From: Regnicoccus frigidus
GTDB taxonomy: Bacteria; Cyanobacteriota; Cyanobacteriia; PCC-6307; Cyanobiaceae
Assembly: GCA_025194985.1 (NCBI GenBank)
Contig: JAOANE010000045.1
Span: 1 to 21,780, forward strand
Length of the DNA: 21,780 nt
Direction: 5' to 3'
The notes below the pieces were generated by a model, which saw only the letters and a program-made list of their open reading frames with translations, did not search any database and had not been told where the DNA came from. Below are positions 14,594-21,119 of the stretch, one piece after another. Position 1 is the stretch's first letter. Each line of letters begins with the position of its first letter. The position numbers and the translations under genes are program-made.

Positions 14594-14888
14594 AGTTTCT
14601 ACGGTTCCTCCGTAGGCCTCCTGTCGTGCGGTGTTTTCGACCCTTGTTTTGTTCGTAGCGACCGGCCTGAAATCGGGTTACAACCGGCCAAGGCTACAAG
14701 CCCAGCCGCAATGCTTAGCCCCGCTATCTGCCGGTTGAGTGTCCAGACTTTCACAAGCGCTTAGACGCTGTCAGAGTGACGGCCGGTGCTTCTATGCATA
14801 GATTCCGACCAAGGGGATATTGCTCCCGTCTGAGTTGTAGGCAAGATTCTTCGACCTGGTGCGAGGTTGTCCCTCAATCACTGAATCC
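14594..14888. other. Intergenic region with one hairpin; no gene seen
   Basis: CTACGG (14599-14604) and CCGTAG (14610-14615) form a 6-bp hairpin just after the 60-aa gene; without a T-run it is at best a weak terminator. The rest, up to the secreted-protein start, shows no supported gene. A 5' leader and promoter for the gene at 14889 presumably lie here, but no convincing -35/-10 pair is evident. Confidence 0.4.
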
Positions 14889-15293
14889 ATGAAACAAATC
14901 ATCTTTACTGGTGCCCTATTGGCGGCCACTACGGCAATACCAGCCATTGCCACTGGCTTTTCGGATCTTGCCACCTGCTTTACAGCCGACAAGGCGACTG
15001 GGAAGAAGGTCCGCGATCTTGGCGAATGCCGCATTAGCGCCCGCGGAAGCTTTGGTAGTGGTGATGGACTGAACCTGTCGATCAATGGCCGTGTACTCAT
15101 CGACGCTGACACCCCTGGGCGCAGCTCTCCTGATTTCGGAAAGCGGGGCACGCTGGTTAATGGCCAACCTGGTGAGCTTGATTTTGGTATGGGGCAACTT
15201 GTAGAAGGCGGCCCCGATATGTATTGCGCCTACAGATATACCGATCCAGTTGCCTACTGTGCGCTCCCTTACAACCACGGCCGACAATATTGA
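14889..15293 (+). CDS. Secreted four-cysteine protein of unknown function
   Basis: The 134-aa protein starts at MKQIIFTGALLAATTAIPAI, a clear signal peptide with a Lys near the start, a hydrophobic core and small residues before a likely cleavage near residue 22. The ATG at 14889 is preferred over an upstream frame start because it gives this signal. The mature part holds four cysteines (30, 47, 113, 124), suitable for two disulphides, with a Gly/Ser-rich stretch (ARGSFGSGDGLNLSINGRVLIDAD). It is exported to the periplasm or outside. No family is recognised. Confidence 0.7.
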   Translation: MKQIIFTGALLAATTAIPAIATGFSDLATCFTADKATGKKVRDLGECRISARGSFGSGDGLNLSINGRVLIDADTPGRSSPDFGKRGTLVNGQPGELDFGMGQLVEGGPDMYCAYRYTDPVAYCALPYNHGRQY

Positions 15294-15387
15294 GCAATCC
15301 GGCGGCTCTCTACGGGCCAGTGCCCCTGTTTAAGCTGCTGAAGCCACCGCTCCGGCGGCTTCAGCAGCCAGAGCCTGGAGCGCGGCT

Positions 15388-15663
15388 CTATGGGGTGTCT
15401 CTGTAGGTCTCGCATCTGTGGGCGACTCTCACGACCAGCACCAGCAGCTGAGCATCCTGTAACTCGCAGACCACGCGGTAGTCACCAATCCGGTAGCGCC
15501 AGAGGCCGGCCATATTGGCAGTGAGAGCTTTCCCTCGCTGGTCTGGATGCTCGCAGTCCTTGACCAGATTCTTCAGGTACTTCGCTATTCGCTCGGCTGT
15601 GGTGCGGTCCAGCTTCTTGAATTGTCGTGCCGCTGCCTGGGTGAAATCAACCTTCCAGGCCAA
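15388..15663 (-). CDS. RelE-family type II toxin
   Basis: The 91-aa protein, from a TTG at 15663, opens MAWKVDFTQAAARQFKKLD and has KYLKNLVKDCEHPDQRGKALTANMAGLWRYRIGDYRVVCEL, then LLVLVVRVAHRCETYRD. The W-R-Y-R-I-G-D-Y-R-V strand and the C-terminal V-x-H-R-x-x-x-Y are the core signature of RelE-type ribosome-dependent mRNA endonucleases. It overlaps the antitoxin gene by 17 bases, the usual antitoxin-first arrangement. It looks intact. Confidence 0.93.
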   Translation of the reverse strand: MAWKVDFTQAAARQFKKLDRTTAERIAKYLKNLVKDCEHPDQRGKALTANMAGLWRYRIGDYRVVCELQDAQLLVLVVRVAHRCETYRDTP

Positions 15664-15874
15664 GGTCTTTCACGAGCTGATCAAGGGGAATAGTGCGCTC
15701 GCCTGTTCGGCGGTGCTCTTCCAGCGCGGCGGCACCGAGGTAAGCGTCTTCTATGTCTTCAAGGCCCATGACGACCAGCTCTCGCAAGTAGAAGGCTTTG
15801 GTCCGGTTGGTGTCCCGCGCTAAGCGGTTGAGGCGGCTTTCCAGCTCCGGCTCAAGGCGTACCGACGTGGCCAT
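15647..15874 (-). CDS. RHH antitoxin of the RelB type, partner of the RelE-like toxin
   Basis: I take the start at the ATG at 15874, giving MATSVRLEPELESRLNRLA, the normal opening of a ribbon-helix-helix antitoxin (strand SVRLEPELESRL, helix, then NRTKAFYLRELVVMGLEDIEDAYLG), 75 aa. The frame stays open to GTG 15964/ATG 15961 and those 30 extra residues are possible. The C-terminal half (ALEEHRRTGERTIPLDQLVKDLGL) is the part that would wrap the toxin. It should repress its own operon on the minus strand and is co-translated with the toxin. Confidence 0.9.
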   Translation of the reverse strand: MATSVRLEPELESRLNRLARDTNRTKAFYLRELVVMGLEDIEDAYLGAAALEEHRRTGERTIPLDQLVKDLGLEG

Positions 15875-16029
15875 GTATTCAATGGGTGCAAGGTATTCAC
15901 CATACGTTCCTTTGGAGCCCAGGCGCTCCATTCTCGGAAACTTTCCCTGCTGTCGTGCCATCACCGCGCCAGCATTGACACCACCGCGACGGCCCGCTTG
16001 GATGCTGTCACGCCATCACCACGCGAGCA

Positions 16030-16740
16030 GTGACAGCACCTGAAGCAACGCCAGCGGATCAATCCATCCGCGACCTGGAGCAGCGGTGGAAGCTGAGCCG
16101 CAACGGCCTGAAGGCTCGCGCCCGTGCTCTGGCTGTGGAACTGAAGCGGATCAGCTCCACCCTTACGGTCTGGCCCGGTGAGTTCATCGACCTGGGCCAG
16201 CGGCTGCACGAACACCTGGAAACCGGCCTGCCGATGGGAAGCTTCCCCGGCCTTCCGCCTGTCACTGATCACCCAGTGCCATCACGACAGCAGGAAGACA
16301 GCAGCTCGCTTGCTATCACCGCGCCAGCACAGACAGCACAGCTGGCCGCCCTGGTGGAAGCGATCAGGCAGACAGCTCCCGCCACACCAGCCGATCCGCT
16401 CCGCACCGCCCGGCTTCTGGCTGAGGCTGCGGATCTGGGGATCACTCTCAGCACCGCCGAGCTGGCCGAAGCCATCGGGGTGAGCCATGGCACGGTCAAT
16501 AAATGGAGTGATGGCCACAGCCCAAGACCCGGCATTGTTCTGCGGCGGCACCAGGAAGCAGCGGGCAACCTGATCTGGTGGGCAGTGGAGCGAACCGCCG
16601 GCAGTGCTCACCTAGTGCCAGCACGACAGCTCAGCGACAGCACCGGCATGGGCAGACCTGTTGGCTTCGCGGCAGTGATCGAGGCCCACGTTGTTGATGT
16701 GACCGGCTCCGATCTGTTCGATCGGATGAGGATTGGCTGA
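16030..16740 (+). CDS. Two-HTH DNA-binding protein, same architecture as the gene at 18466
   Basis: The 236-aa protein, from GTG 16030, has an N-terminal helical DNA-binding region (IRDLEQRWKLSRNGLKARAR, then WPGEFIDLGQRLHEHLETG), a Ser/Thr/Ala-rich linker (~80-120), a second helical block LRTARLLAEAADLGITLSTAE followed by a helix-turn-helix LAEAIGVSHGTVNKWSDG, and a C-terminal GFAAVIEAHVVDV segment. The gene at 18466 follows the same plan (WWESRAVPRSTAFKLVK..., then RLALETGLPLTTAEVGWLLG), so I regard them as distant paralogues. It probably regulates genes of the island. There is no coupled neighbour; it is 66 bases from the divergent antitoxin start region. Confidence 0.7.
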   Translation: MTAPEATPADQSIRDLEQRWKLSRNGLKARARALAVELKRISSTLTVWPGEFIDLGQRLHEHLETGLPMGSFPGLPPVTDHPVPSRQQEDSSSLAITAPAQTAQLAALVEAIRQTAPATPADPLRTARLLAEAADLGITLSTAELAEAIGVSHGTVNKWSDGHSPRPGIVLRRHQEAAGNLIWWAVERTAGSAHLVPARQLSDSTGMGRPVGFAAVIEAHVVDVTGSDLFDRMRIG

Positions 16741-17242
16741 GGATTAGTTAAGCCGTTACGTACCTGCTACAGCAGCAGATGATCCGGATAGAGGAGCCCT
16801 CCTGACCTGAGGTGGCGGGAGATCCTGATGAGTTCAGTGTCCTGTCTGACGGGGTGCCGAGCTCCACCCTGCTCTGTCTGAGCGATCGTCAGCTCGCATC
16901 ACGCCGTTGCTGCATCAATAGGGAGCGGGTCTGGCGTTACCGCCTGGTGGCTGAGCCCTTCCGCGCTGTTGGCACCGGTCTGACCGTTGCCTGCACGTCA
17001 GGGCTTAGCGGAACTGGAGAAAAACCGCGTTCACCAAAGACAAGTGCTGGTGATGAGCGGGTGGTTAGTGGGGCCAGCTTTTTCTCAAAGCCAGGAGAAC
17101 AGTAGCGATTTCCCAACCGGCCCTAAGCAGCAGTAATGCTTTTTCTGCCGTAGCTGGGTTGAGGGAAAAAGCCCCCGTATTAGAGAAAAAGTTGAGGTTC
17201 GCTGCACAGGTGCAGTAAACGAATACAATTAGGGCCATCGGA
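16741..17242. other. Region without an intact gene: glycosyltransferase-tail remnant and a palindrome
   Basis: At 16870-16985 the sequence is related to the tail found at 2400-2500: protein match RCCINRERVWRYRLVAEP versus RCRIDEERARLYRVVAEP, with clear base similarity. The surrounding frame (16812-17105) has no other support. At 17202-17215 CTGCAC-AG-GTGCAG forms a palindrome ahead of a TACAAT (17224-17229) that could be a -10 for 17243. The rest (poly-A patches around 17161-17190) shows nothing I can name. Confidence 0.4.
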
Positions 17243-17503
17243 ATGTCTCTCGTAAAAGGCGGAAGCGTTTCGACTGTTTCGGTTTCGGCTGAAGCACGGA
17301 TCAACGGGTTCCAGCCGTTGATCCCCGAATTTGTAAACGACCTGGGGTTTGGGTGCCTCAGCTCGTTCGTCAATTGCAGTTTGCGCGCCGGGGTTTTTTC
17401 CTCACAGTCGATCTCTTACGACTCTAGTGATCTCACTCGCTATTTTTTTGCGCCACCCGTGGTCTTATTAAGAAACGATTATGGGGCGATTATGACCCCG
17501 TAA
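17243..17503 (+). CDS. Doubtful small ORF with a strong internal hairpin (86 aa)
   Basis: ATG 17243 is preceded by TACAAT and a CTGCAC/GTGCAG palindrome. The product opens MSLVKGGSVSTVSVSAEARI and continues with NGFQPLIPEFVNDLGFGCLSS. Codon third positions are less GC-biased than in the neighbours, and no similar frame is seen elsewhere in the window. A perfect 10-bp stem lies inside it (17298-17324), so the region may instead encode a structured RNA. Treat this as uncertain. Confidence 0.25.
   Translation: MSLVKGGSVSTVSVSAEARINGFQPLIPEFVNDLGFGCLSSFVNCSLRAGVFSSQSISYDSSDLTRYFFAPPVVLLRNDYGAIMTP
17298..17324. other. Perfect 10-bp inverted repeat
   Basis: GGATCAACGG (17298-17307) and CCGTTGATCC (17315-17324) are exact reverse complements around a 7-base loop (GTTCCAG). 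The stem is too long to expect often by chance in a few hundred bases. There is no T-run for a terminator on either strand. It may be part of a structured RNA or a protein-binding site. Confidence 0.5.
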
Positions 17504-17550
17504 ACATCAGCCTGCCTCTGGAGTTGCAGTAGTAGCGCTAGTAGCGAGTG

Positions 17551-17649
17551 GCCACCGTTGCTCAGCTTGATCAGGGGCAATTCCTGAAGCGCTTCGCCTG
17601 GATCTATGAGATGGTGATCGCCTTGGGTAATGAGCTGAACAGCGGCTGA
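17551..17649 (+). pseudogene. C-terminal remnant of the small coiled-coil gene
   Basis: The frame reads VAQLDQGQFLKRFAWIYEMV followed by IALGNELNSG and a stop, matching the ends of the copies at 14411 (LEVVFALGEEL) and 19768 (IHEVVMALGDELSSG). The N-terminal half is not recognisable, so this is a remnant. It lies directly before the end of module copy 2, so the coiled-coil gene may originally have belonged to an adjacent copy. Confidence 0.5.
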
Positions 17650-17724
17650 GCGCACCGCCACAAAACGGTTCAGCGCATCTTGTGTTCTAGGCACAACGTC
17701 GGTTGTTCCGGTGCTCACTCGCTC

Positions 17725-18129
17725 TCAGGTCTTGGCTCGCCTGGGCCTTTTCTTGTTCTGAGGGTTGAGGCGCAGCATCTCCCTGGTTTCAGGTACCACC
17801 AGTGCCCAGTTGATGTCATCGCCATTGCTGCGGTCTTCGGGGGGGTTGCTTCCCTTGTCTTCCGATTCGTCGAAGAGGCCTTCAGCCATCCGATCGCCCA
17901 GGCCGCTCAGGGCTGCCTGCCGATCCCGGCCAAACTGCTCTGCGGCCTTGGCCGCGGCTTCAGCGATCGGTCCCCATTCAGGCTCGGCATCCTCGCCAAA
18001 GATAGCGTCGAGCACCGGCCCCGGCTGGTAGGCCAGGTCATTGGGGTTCCACAACTCTTCCTTGCCGTCATCCACCCGGCCCCAGACCACCAGCCTTCCG
18101 CCCTTCCACTTGCCGTAGTAATCGGCCAT
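17725..18129 (-). CDS. Acidic module protein, copy 2, intact (134 aa, unknown)
   Basis: The protein starts MADYYGKWKGGRLVVWGRVD at 18129; a longer upstream start (18177) would cross the palindrome and is not conserved in copy 1. It continues EELWNPNDLAYQPGPVLDAI, an acidic Ala-rich helix EWGPIAEAAAKAAEQFGRD, a GLGDRMAEGLFDESEDK block and a basic end (NPQNKKRPRRAKT). The first ~30 residues suggest a small beta unit (GRLVVWGRV), then an acidic helical body. It is divergent from the basic 89-aa gene across a palindrome. I do not recognise it. The acidic/basic pairing could mean a protein complex or an antitoxin-toxin-like pair, but no known fold supports that. Confidence 0.7.
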   Translation of the reverse strand: MADYYGKWKGGRLVVWGRVDDGKEELWNPNDLAYQPGPVLDAIFGEDAEPEWGPIAEAAAKAAEQFGRDRQAALSGLGDRMAEGLFDESEDKGSNPPEDRSNGDDINWALVVPETREMLRLNPQNKKRPRRAKT

Positions 18130-18163
18130 TCGTGAACCTCGCCCCCCCATCCTCCCTTCTCTC

Positions 18164-18198
18164 TGCTGGTGTGTCAATGTGTCCCGAACACACCAGCA
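18164..18198. promoter_or_regulatory. Inverted repeat between the divergent module genes, copy 2 (candidate operator)
   Basis: TGCTGGTGTGT (18164-18174) and ACACACCAGCA (18188-18198) are perfect 11-bp arms around a 13-base spacer. The same palindrome with 8-bp arms lies at 6384-6410, and the spacer begins CAATGTGTC in both. It ends five bases before the ATG of the basic gene and 35 bases from the start of the acidic gene. Conservation of arms despite drift in neighbouring bases argues for function. Confidence 0.55.
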
Positions 18199-18203
18199 CA
18201 GTG

Positions 18204-18473
18204 ATGGGATCTTCAGCTCTGGCCCCTGCCCGCACCGTCGAGCGGTGTCCGGTTTCGGAGCGGGCCCTACTGGCCCGCATCAACCGCAACCTGGCCGGCC
18301 GCGGCCAAAGCCTCAGGCGCTGCCGCCGTGACTCGTTGAGCCGCAACGCCCTAGGCCGTCATTTTCTCCTGGACTTCCGCTCCAATCGTGTTCTGGAAGC
18401 CGCCCTCGACCTGGAGAGCTGGGCTCGTTCGGCCGGTTTCCTGCAGGCCTATGAGGCGCTCTCCGATGTCTGA
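18204..18473 (+). CDS. Basic 89-aa module protein, copy 2
   Basis: It has the same length and layout as the gene at 6420: MGSSALAPARTVERCPVSE, then ARINRNLAGRGQSLRRCRRD, LGRHFLLDFRSNRV and the DLESWARSAGFL helix. Its last eight bases (ATGTCTGA) are also the start of the downstream two-HTH gene, so translation is coupled. In this copy the full module therefore reads acidic gene (leftward), palindrome, basic gene, two-HTH gene. Function is unknown. Confidence 0.72.
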   Translation: MGSSALAPARTVERCPVSERALLARINRNLAGRGQSLRRCRRDSLSRNALGRHFLLDFRSNRVLEAALDLESWARSAGFLQAYEALSDV

Positions 18474-18984
18474 GCCGTCTCTAGCCGTCTTGGACGGGAT
18501 GCAGCTCTCGGCCTGGTGGGAGTCCCGAGCCGTCCCGAGATCGACCGCCTTCAAGCTCGTGAAGATCGCCGGCATCGAGCCGGGCAAGGTGCGGGCTGAG
18601 GGCAGCCGTTCGCCCGTGAGCTTCCTGGATCAGGGTCAGGTCGAGGCTCTGGACGCCCTGCACCGGCAGCTCCAGAACGGGGCAACCCTTGCCCAGCTGG
18701 AAGGAGCCCTGACCACCCTGAGGCGTCCTGAGCCGGCTCAAGACATCAACCCTGCGCCGCTGCCTGAAGAGGCCTCCGCCATGGCTCAGGCCGTCCTGAG
18801 CCGGCTTAAGGCTGGCCGGCTCGCCCTTGAAACGGGGCTCCCTCTAACCACGGCGGAGGTCGGCTGGCTACTGGGTGCCCGCCCTGGCGGGGATTCCGTC
18901 GCCCGTGGCCGGGCGATCGCCCGCCGCCTGGCTCGGAATGTCTGGACCCTGGAGCCATCCAAAGACGACTCAGGACATGATTAG
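18466..18984 (+). CDS. Two-HTH DNA-binding protein of the module (172 aa)
   Basis: The protein opens MSEPSLAVLDGMQLSAWWES. An N-terminal helix-turn-helix-like segment (ESRAVPRSTAFKLVKIAGI, then SPVSFLDQGQVEALDALHRQLQNG) is followed by a Pro-rich linker and a C-terminal winged or HTH-like unit (RLALETGLPLTTAEVGWLLG). The same order occurs in the 236-aa protein at 16030. It overlaps the 89-aa gene by eight bases, so it is part of the module operon. It probably regulates the module. A broken second copy of its end lies at 19711-19768, beyond the AT-rich island. Confidence 0.7.
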   Translation: MSEPSLAVLDGMQLSAWWESRAVPRSTAFKLVKIAGIEPGKVRAEGSRSPVSFLDQGQVEALDALHRQLQNGATLAQLEGALTTLRRPEPAQDINPAPLPEEASAMAQAVLSRLKAGRLALETGLPLTTAEVGWLLGARPGGDSVARGRAIARRLARNVWTLEPSKDDSGHD

Positions 18985-18995
18985 CCCTGATGAAG

Positions 18996-19229
18996 CTATC
19001 TCAGTTTTTGGCTCCAAATTACATACCATCCAAATATTAATAAAAAGAATATGACCATAGGGGAAATTAGAGTTAGACTATCTTGTAGAATCGTCCAATA
19101 AACTGGATGGTCTTTCCATGGACCCATTACCCATGTATTAATCCAATAAATAAGGCCAGAAGAAAGGAGATTAGAAAAAGCCGCCGCCAAAAGAAGACCA
19201 ATAGAAAGCGTTATTTTTTTTAGGAACAT
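18996..19229 (-). CDS. Small membrane protein on the AT-rich island (77 aa)
   Basis: The product opens MFLKKITLSIGLLLAAAFSN and has two likely membrane spans (residues ~5-30 and ~53-72, ISPMVIFFLLIFGWYVIW) with a WINTWVMGPWKDHP stretch between. Base composition is far more AT-rich than the surrounding genes, as in the neighbouring PspC gene, which indicates recent arrival from a different background. No family is recognised. It is divergent from the PspC-like gene. Confidence 0.6.
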   Translation of the reverse strand: MFLKKITLSIGLLLAAAFSNLLSSGLIYWINTWVMGPWKDHPVYWTILQDSLTLISPMVIFFLLIFGWYVIWSQKLR

Positions 19230-19339
19230 CTTGTAAGGCGAGAAATCTCCAGGCAGTGTGGCTGATTATCTTCAAGCGGTCAAGGTTTCACTCTCCTCTT
19301 GACTGAGCAGTTAGATTGAACAGGTGCCACCACTGTTTT

Positions 19340-19711
19340 ATGGAATCTTCTTCATTAGTAAGGATCAAGGAAGGGTCCTGGATTTCTGGGGTTTGCACGG
19401 GTCTTTCTTATGCCGACAAAGGGAATACTATTGCATGGCGTTTGGCTTTCTCTATAGGCGGTCTGTTCTTTCTTTTTCCAGTTGCTATTTATTTTGTAAT
19501 GGCAATTGTTATTCCTCTAAAAAAAGGTGATGGCACAGATCCAGTCGATTCAATTGCGATTCGAGAAACTTCAAAAGTTGCCGCTGGCTCAAACGATTCC
19601 ATGCAAAGCCTGGAAACCAAGCTCCAGAGAATCGAGGAAATGAGGAGCAACTCACTGATCAGCGACGAAGAAGCACAAAAACTGAGAAGCAAGGCGCTTG
19701 ACCTGGACTAA
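19340..19711 (+). CDS. PspC-domain protein with a C-terminal SHOCT-like domain
   Basis: The start is taken at ATG 19340, giving 123 aa: MESSSLVRIKEGSWISGVCT, then the PspC pattern GVCTGLSYA, WRLAFSIGGLFFLFPVAIYFVMAIVIPLKK (membrane span ~37-58), a Ser/Asp-rich linker, and LQRIEEMRSNSLISDEEAQKLRSK, which matches the SHOCT (short C-terminal) motif. PspC domains sit in the inner membrane and sense envelope stress; SHOCT domains are found at the ends of membrane-linked proteins. The gene is AT-rich, unlike its GC-rich surroundings. There is no other psp gene here. Confidence 0.75.
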   Translation: MESSSLVRIKEGSWISGVCTGLSYADKGNTIAWRLAFSIGGLFFLFPVAIYFVMAIVIPLKKGDGTDPVDSIAIRETSKVAAGSNDSMQSLETKLQRIEEMRSNSLISDEEAQKLRSKALDLD

Positions 19712-19768
19712 CAGCTTCAGAACGGGGCAATATCGGACCTTGGAGCCATCCAGAGACGGCTCAAGACT
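19711..19768 (+). pseudogene. Internally deleted remnant of the two-HTH gene
   Basis: CAGCTTCAGAACGGGGCAA (from 19711) matches the QLQNGA region of the gene at 18466 (18666 onwards), and CCTTGGAGCCATCCAGAGAC (from 19738) matches its end (18948-18980). The ~260 bases between these points in the intact gene are missing. It is followed at once by the 60-aa coiled-coil gene, so this is the scar of a second module copy. Confidence 0.55.
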
Positions 19769-19950
19769 TGAGCAGCACTGACAACCGGCTGGCCCGCCGT
19801 GATGCCCTGCGTCTGGAGCTCGCTCAGATTCGCCGGCAACTGGAGGCCGCGGCCGATGAGGTCGAGCGGGAGCAACTGCTGGCCCAGTTCGGTGCGATCC
19901 ATGAGGTGGTGATGGCCCTGGGCGATGAGCTGAGCAGCGGCGGTGACTTT
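19768..19950 (+). pseudogene. Coiled-coil gene, last copy, interrupted at its C-terminus by the IS
   Basis: From TTG 19768 it reads MSSTDNRLARRDALRLELAQ and continues IRRQLEAAADEVEREQLLAQFGAIHEVVMALGDELSSG, homologous along its whole length to the 60-aa gene at 14411. The remnant at 17551 ends LNSG-stop at the equivalent point, so almost all of this copy is present, but its stop has been replaced by IS sequence; the frame now runs on to about 20061. It is possibly still functional with an altered tail. Confidence 0.6.
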
Positions 19951-19979
19951 CAAGAAAGTTGTCACCCCTTAGCTGCCAT

Positions 19980-21119
19980 TCAGGCGGCCTTCGTTGATGG
20001 TAGCGCCAGGGTCGGTTCTGGCTCTTCTGGTGGTTTGTTGATCCACACTTCTTCGGGTTGACGCCAACAGCGCGTGGATTGGCTCCAGCGTCTTGGATGG
20101 GTCTGACGGGCTTTCTCGTAAACATCGGCGCGCTGCTGACAGATTGCTGTGGCGATCCCGCTGTGGCGCTGGTGAGGCGTGACGAACTTGATGCCGCTGT
20201 GGCGGTGCCGGTGGTTGTACCAATCCACGAATGCCGATACCCACTCGCAGGCTTCGTTCTTGTTGGCGAATGGCCGGTTGGGGTAGTCGGGACGGAACTT
20301 GATCGTGCGGAACAGAGATTCCGAGTAGGGGTTGTCGTTGGAAACCCTGGGCCTGGAGAAGGACCTGAGCACGCCCAGCTCCTCCAGACGGGCTTCCAGG
20401 GTGGCCGCTCTCATCGCGTTGCCGTTATCGGCGTGGAGGATCAACGGCGGGCGCTGCTGGCGCCCAAATCCCCGATGGCGAGAGATGCGCTCGCGCAGGC
20501 AGGCCCGGCTCACCAGATCAGCAGCGATCTTGGCGTCTTCTCGCTCGGCCACGTCCCAGGCCACCACCTTGCGGCTCCAGACATCAACCACCAGATAGAG
20601 GTAGAGCCACACGCCTCGCACCGTCGTGGGCAGATAGGTGATGTCCCACGACCAGAGCGCATTGGGGCGATCCGCCACCAGGCGCGGCACCGATCGCGGT
20701 TCCTGCGGCAGGCGGGCCCGGCCCCGTCGGTGGCACTGGCCAGCTTGGTGCAGCACCCGGTAGAAGCTGCTCTCTGAGCCGATATACAACCCTTGATCAG
20801 CCAGCGCCGGCACGATCTGTCCTGGCGGCAGCGAGGCGTACTCCGGCTGGTTGCAGGTGAGCAGGATCCGCTGGCGTTCCTCCTCGCTTAGCCGGTGACC
20901 CACCAGGCGTGAACTGCCTTTACGGCGGTCCTCGCCGTCCCCATCACCACCAAAAGCCTTACGCCAGCGCCTGAGGGTTCGCAGGCTGATGCCGATCTCA
21001 GCGCAGGCGCTTACCAGTCTGGCGCCAGCGGCATTCGCCTCGCCGATCAGCTCGATTGCCTCCCGCCGGTGCGCGGTGCTGGTCAGCCTTCCGCGTCCTC
21101 CGAGCAGAAGGCCTCCCAC
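19980..21119 (-). CDS. IS3-family transposase OrfB (made by -1 frameshift from OrfA)
   Basis: The frame is open from 21296, but the natural product joins OrfA at the slippery site (21119-21125), continuing KK-VGGLLLGGRG and giving about 379 residues of OrfB. It has an HTH_21-like segment, then the rve/DDE catalytic core: first Asp in WSWDITYLP, second Asp in LHADNGNAMR, and Glu in NDNPYSESLFRTIKFRPDYP, followed by WYNHRHRHSGI. The fused protein would be about 536 aa, longer than typical IS3 members. It catalyses cut-and-circularise transposition. All three catalytic residues are present. Confidence 0.9.
   Translation of the reverse strand: MGGLLLGGRGRLTSTAHRREAIELIGEANAAGARLVSACAEIGISLRTLRRWRKAFGGDGDGEDRRKGSSRLVGHRLSEEERQRILLTCNQPEYASLPPGQIVPALADQGLYIGSESSFYRVLHQAGQCHRRGRARLPQEPRSVPRLVADRPNALWSWDITYLPTTVRGVWLYLYLVVDVWSRKVVAWDVAEREDAKIAADLVSRACLRERISRHRGFGRQQRPPLILHADNGNAMRAATLEARLEELGVLRSFSRPRVSNDNPYSESLFRTIKFRPDYPNRPFANKNEACEWVSAFVDWYNHRHRHSGIKFVTPHQRHSGIATAICQQRADVYEKARQTHPRRWSQSTRCWRQPEEVWINKPPEEPEPTLALPSTKAA

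Noticed and set aside
18130..18177. Longer N-terminus for the acidic module protein (start at 18177)
   Set aside because: It would cross the conserved palindrome, and the equivalent extension is not open in copy 1; MADYYG is the shared start.
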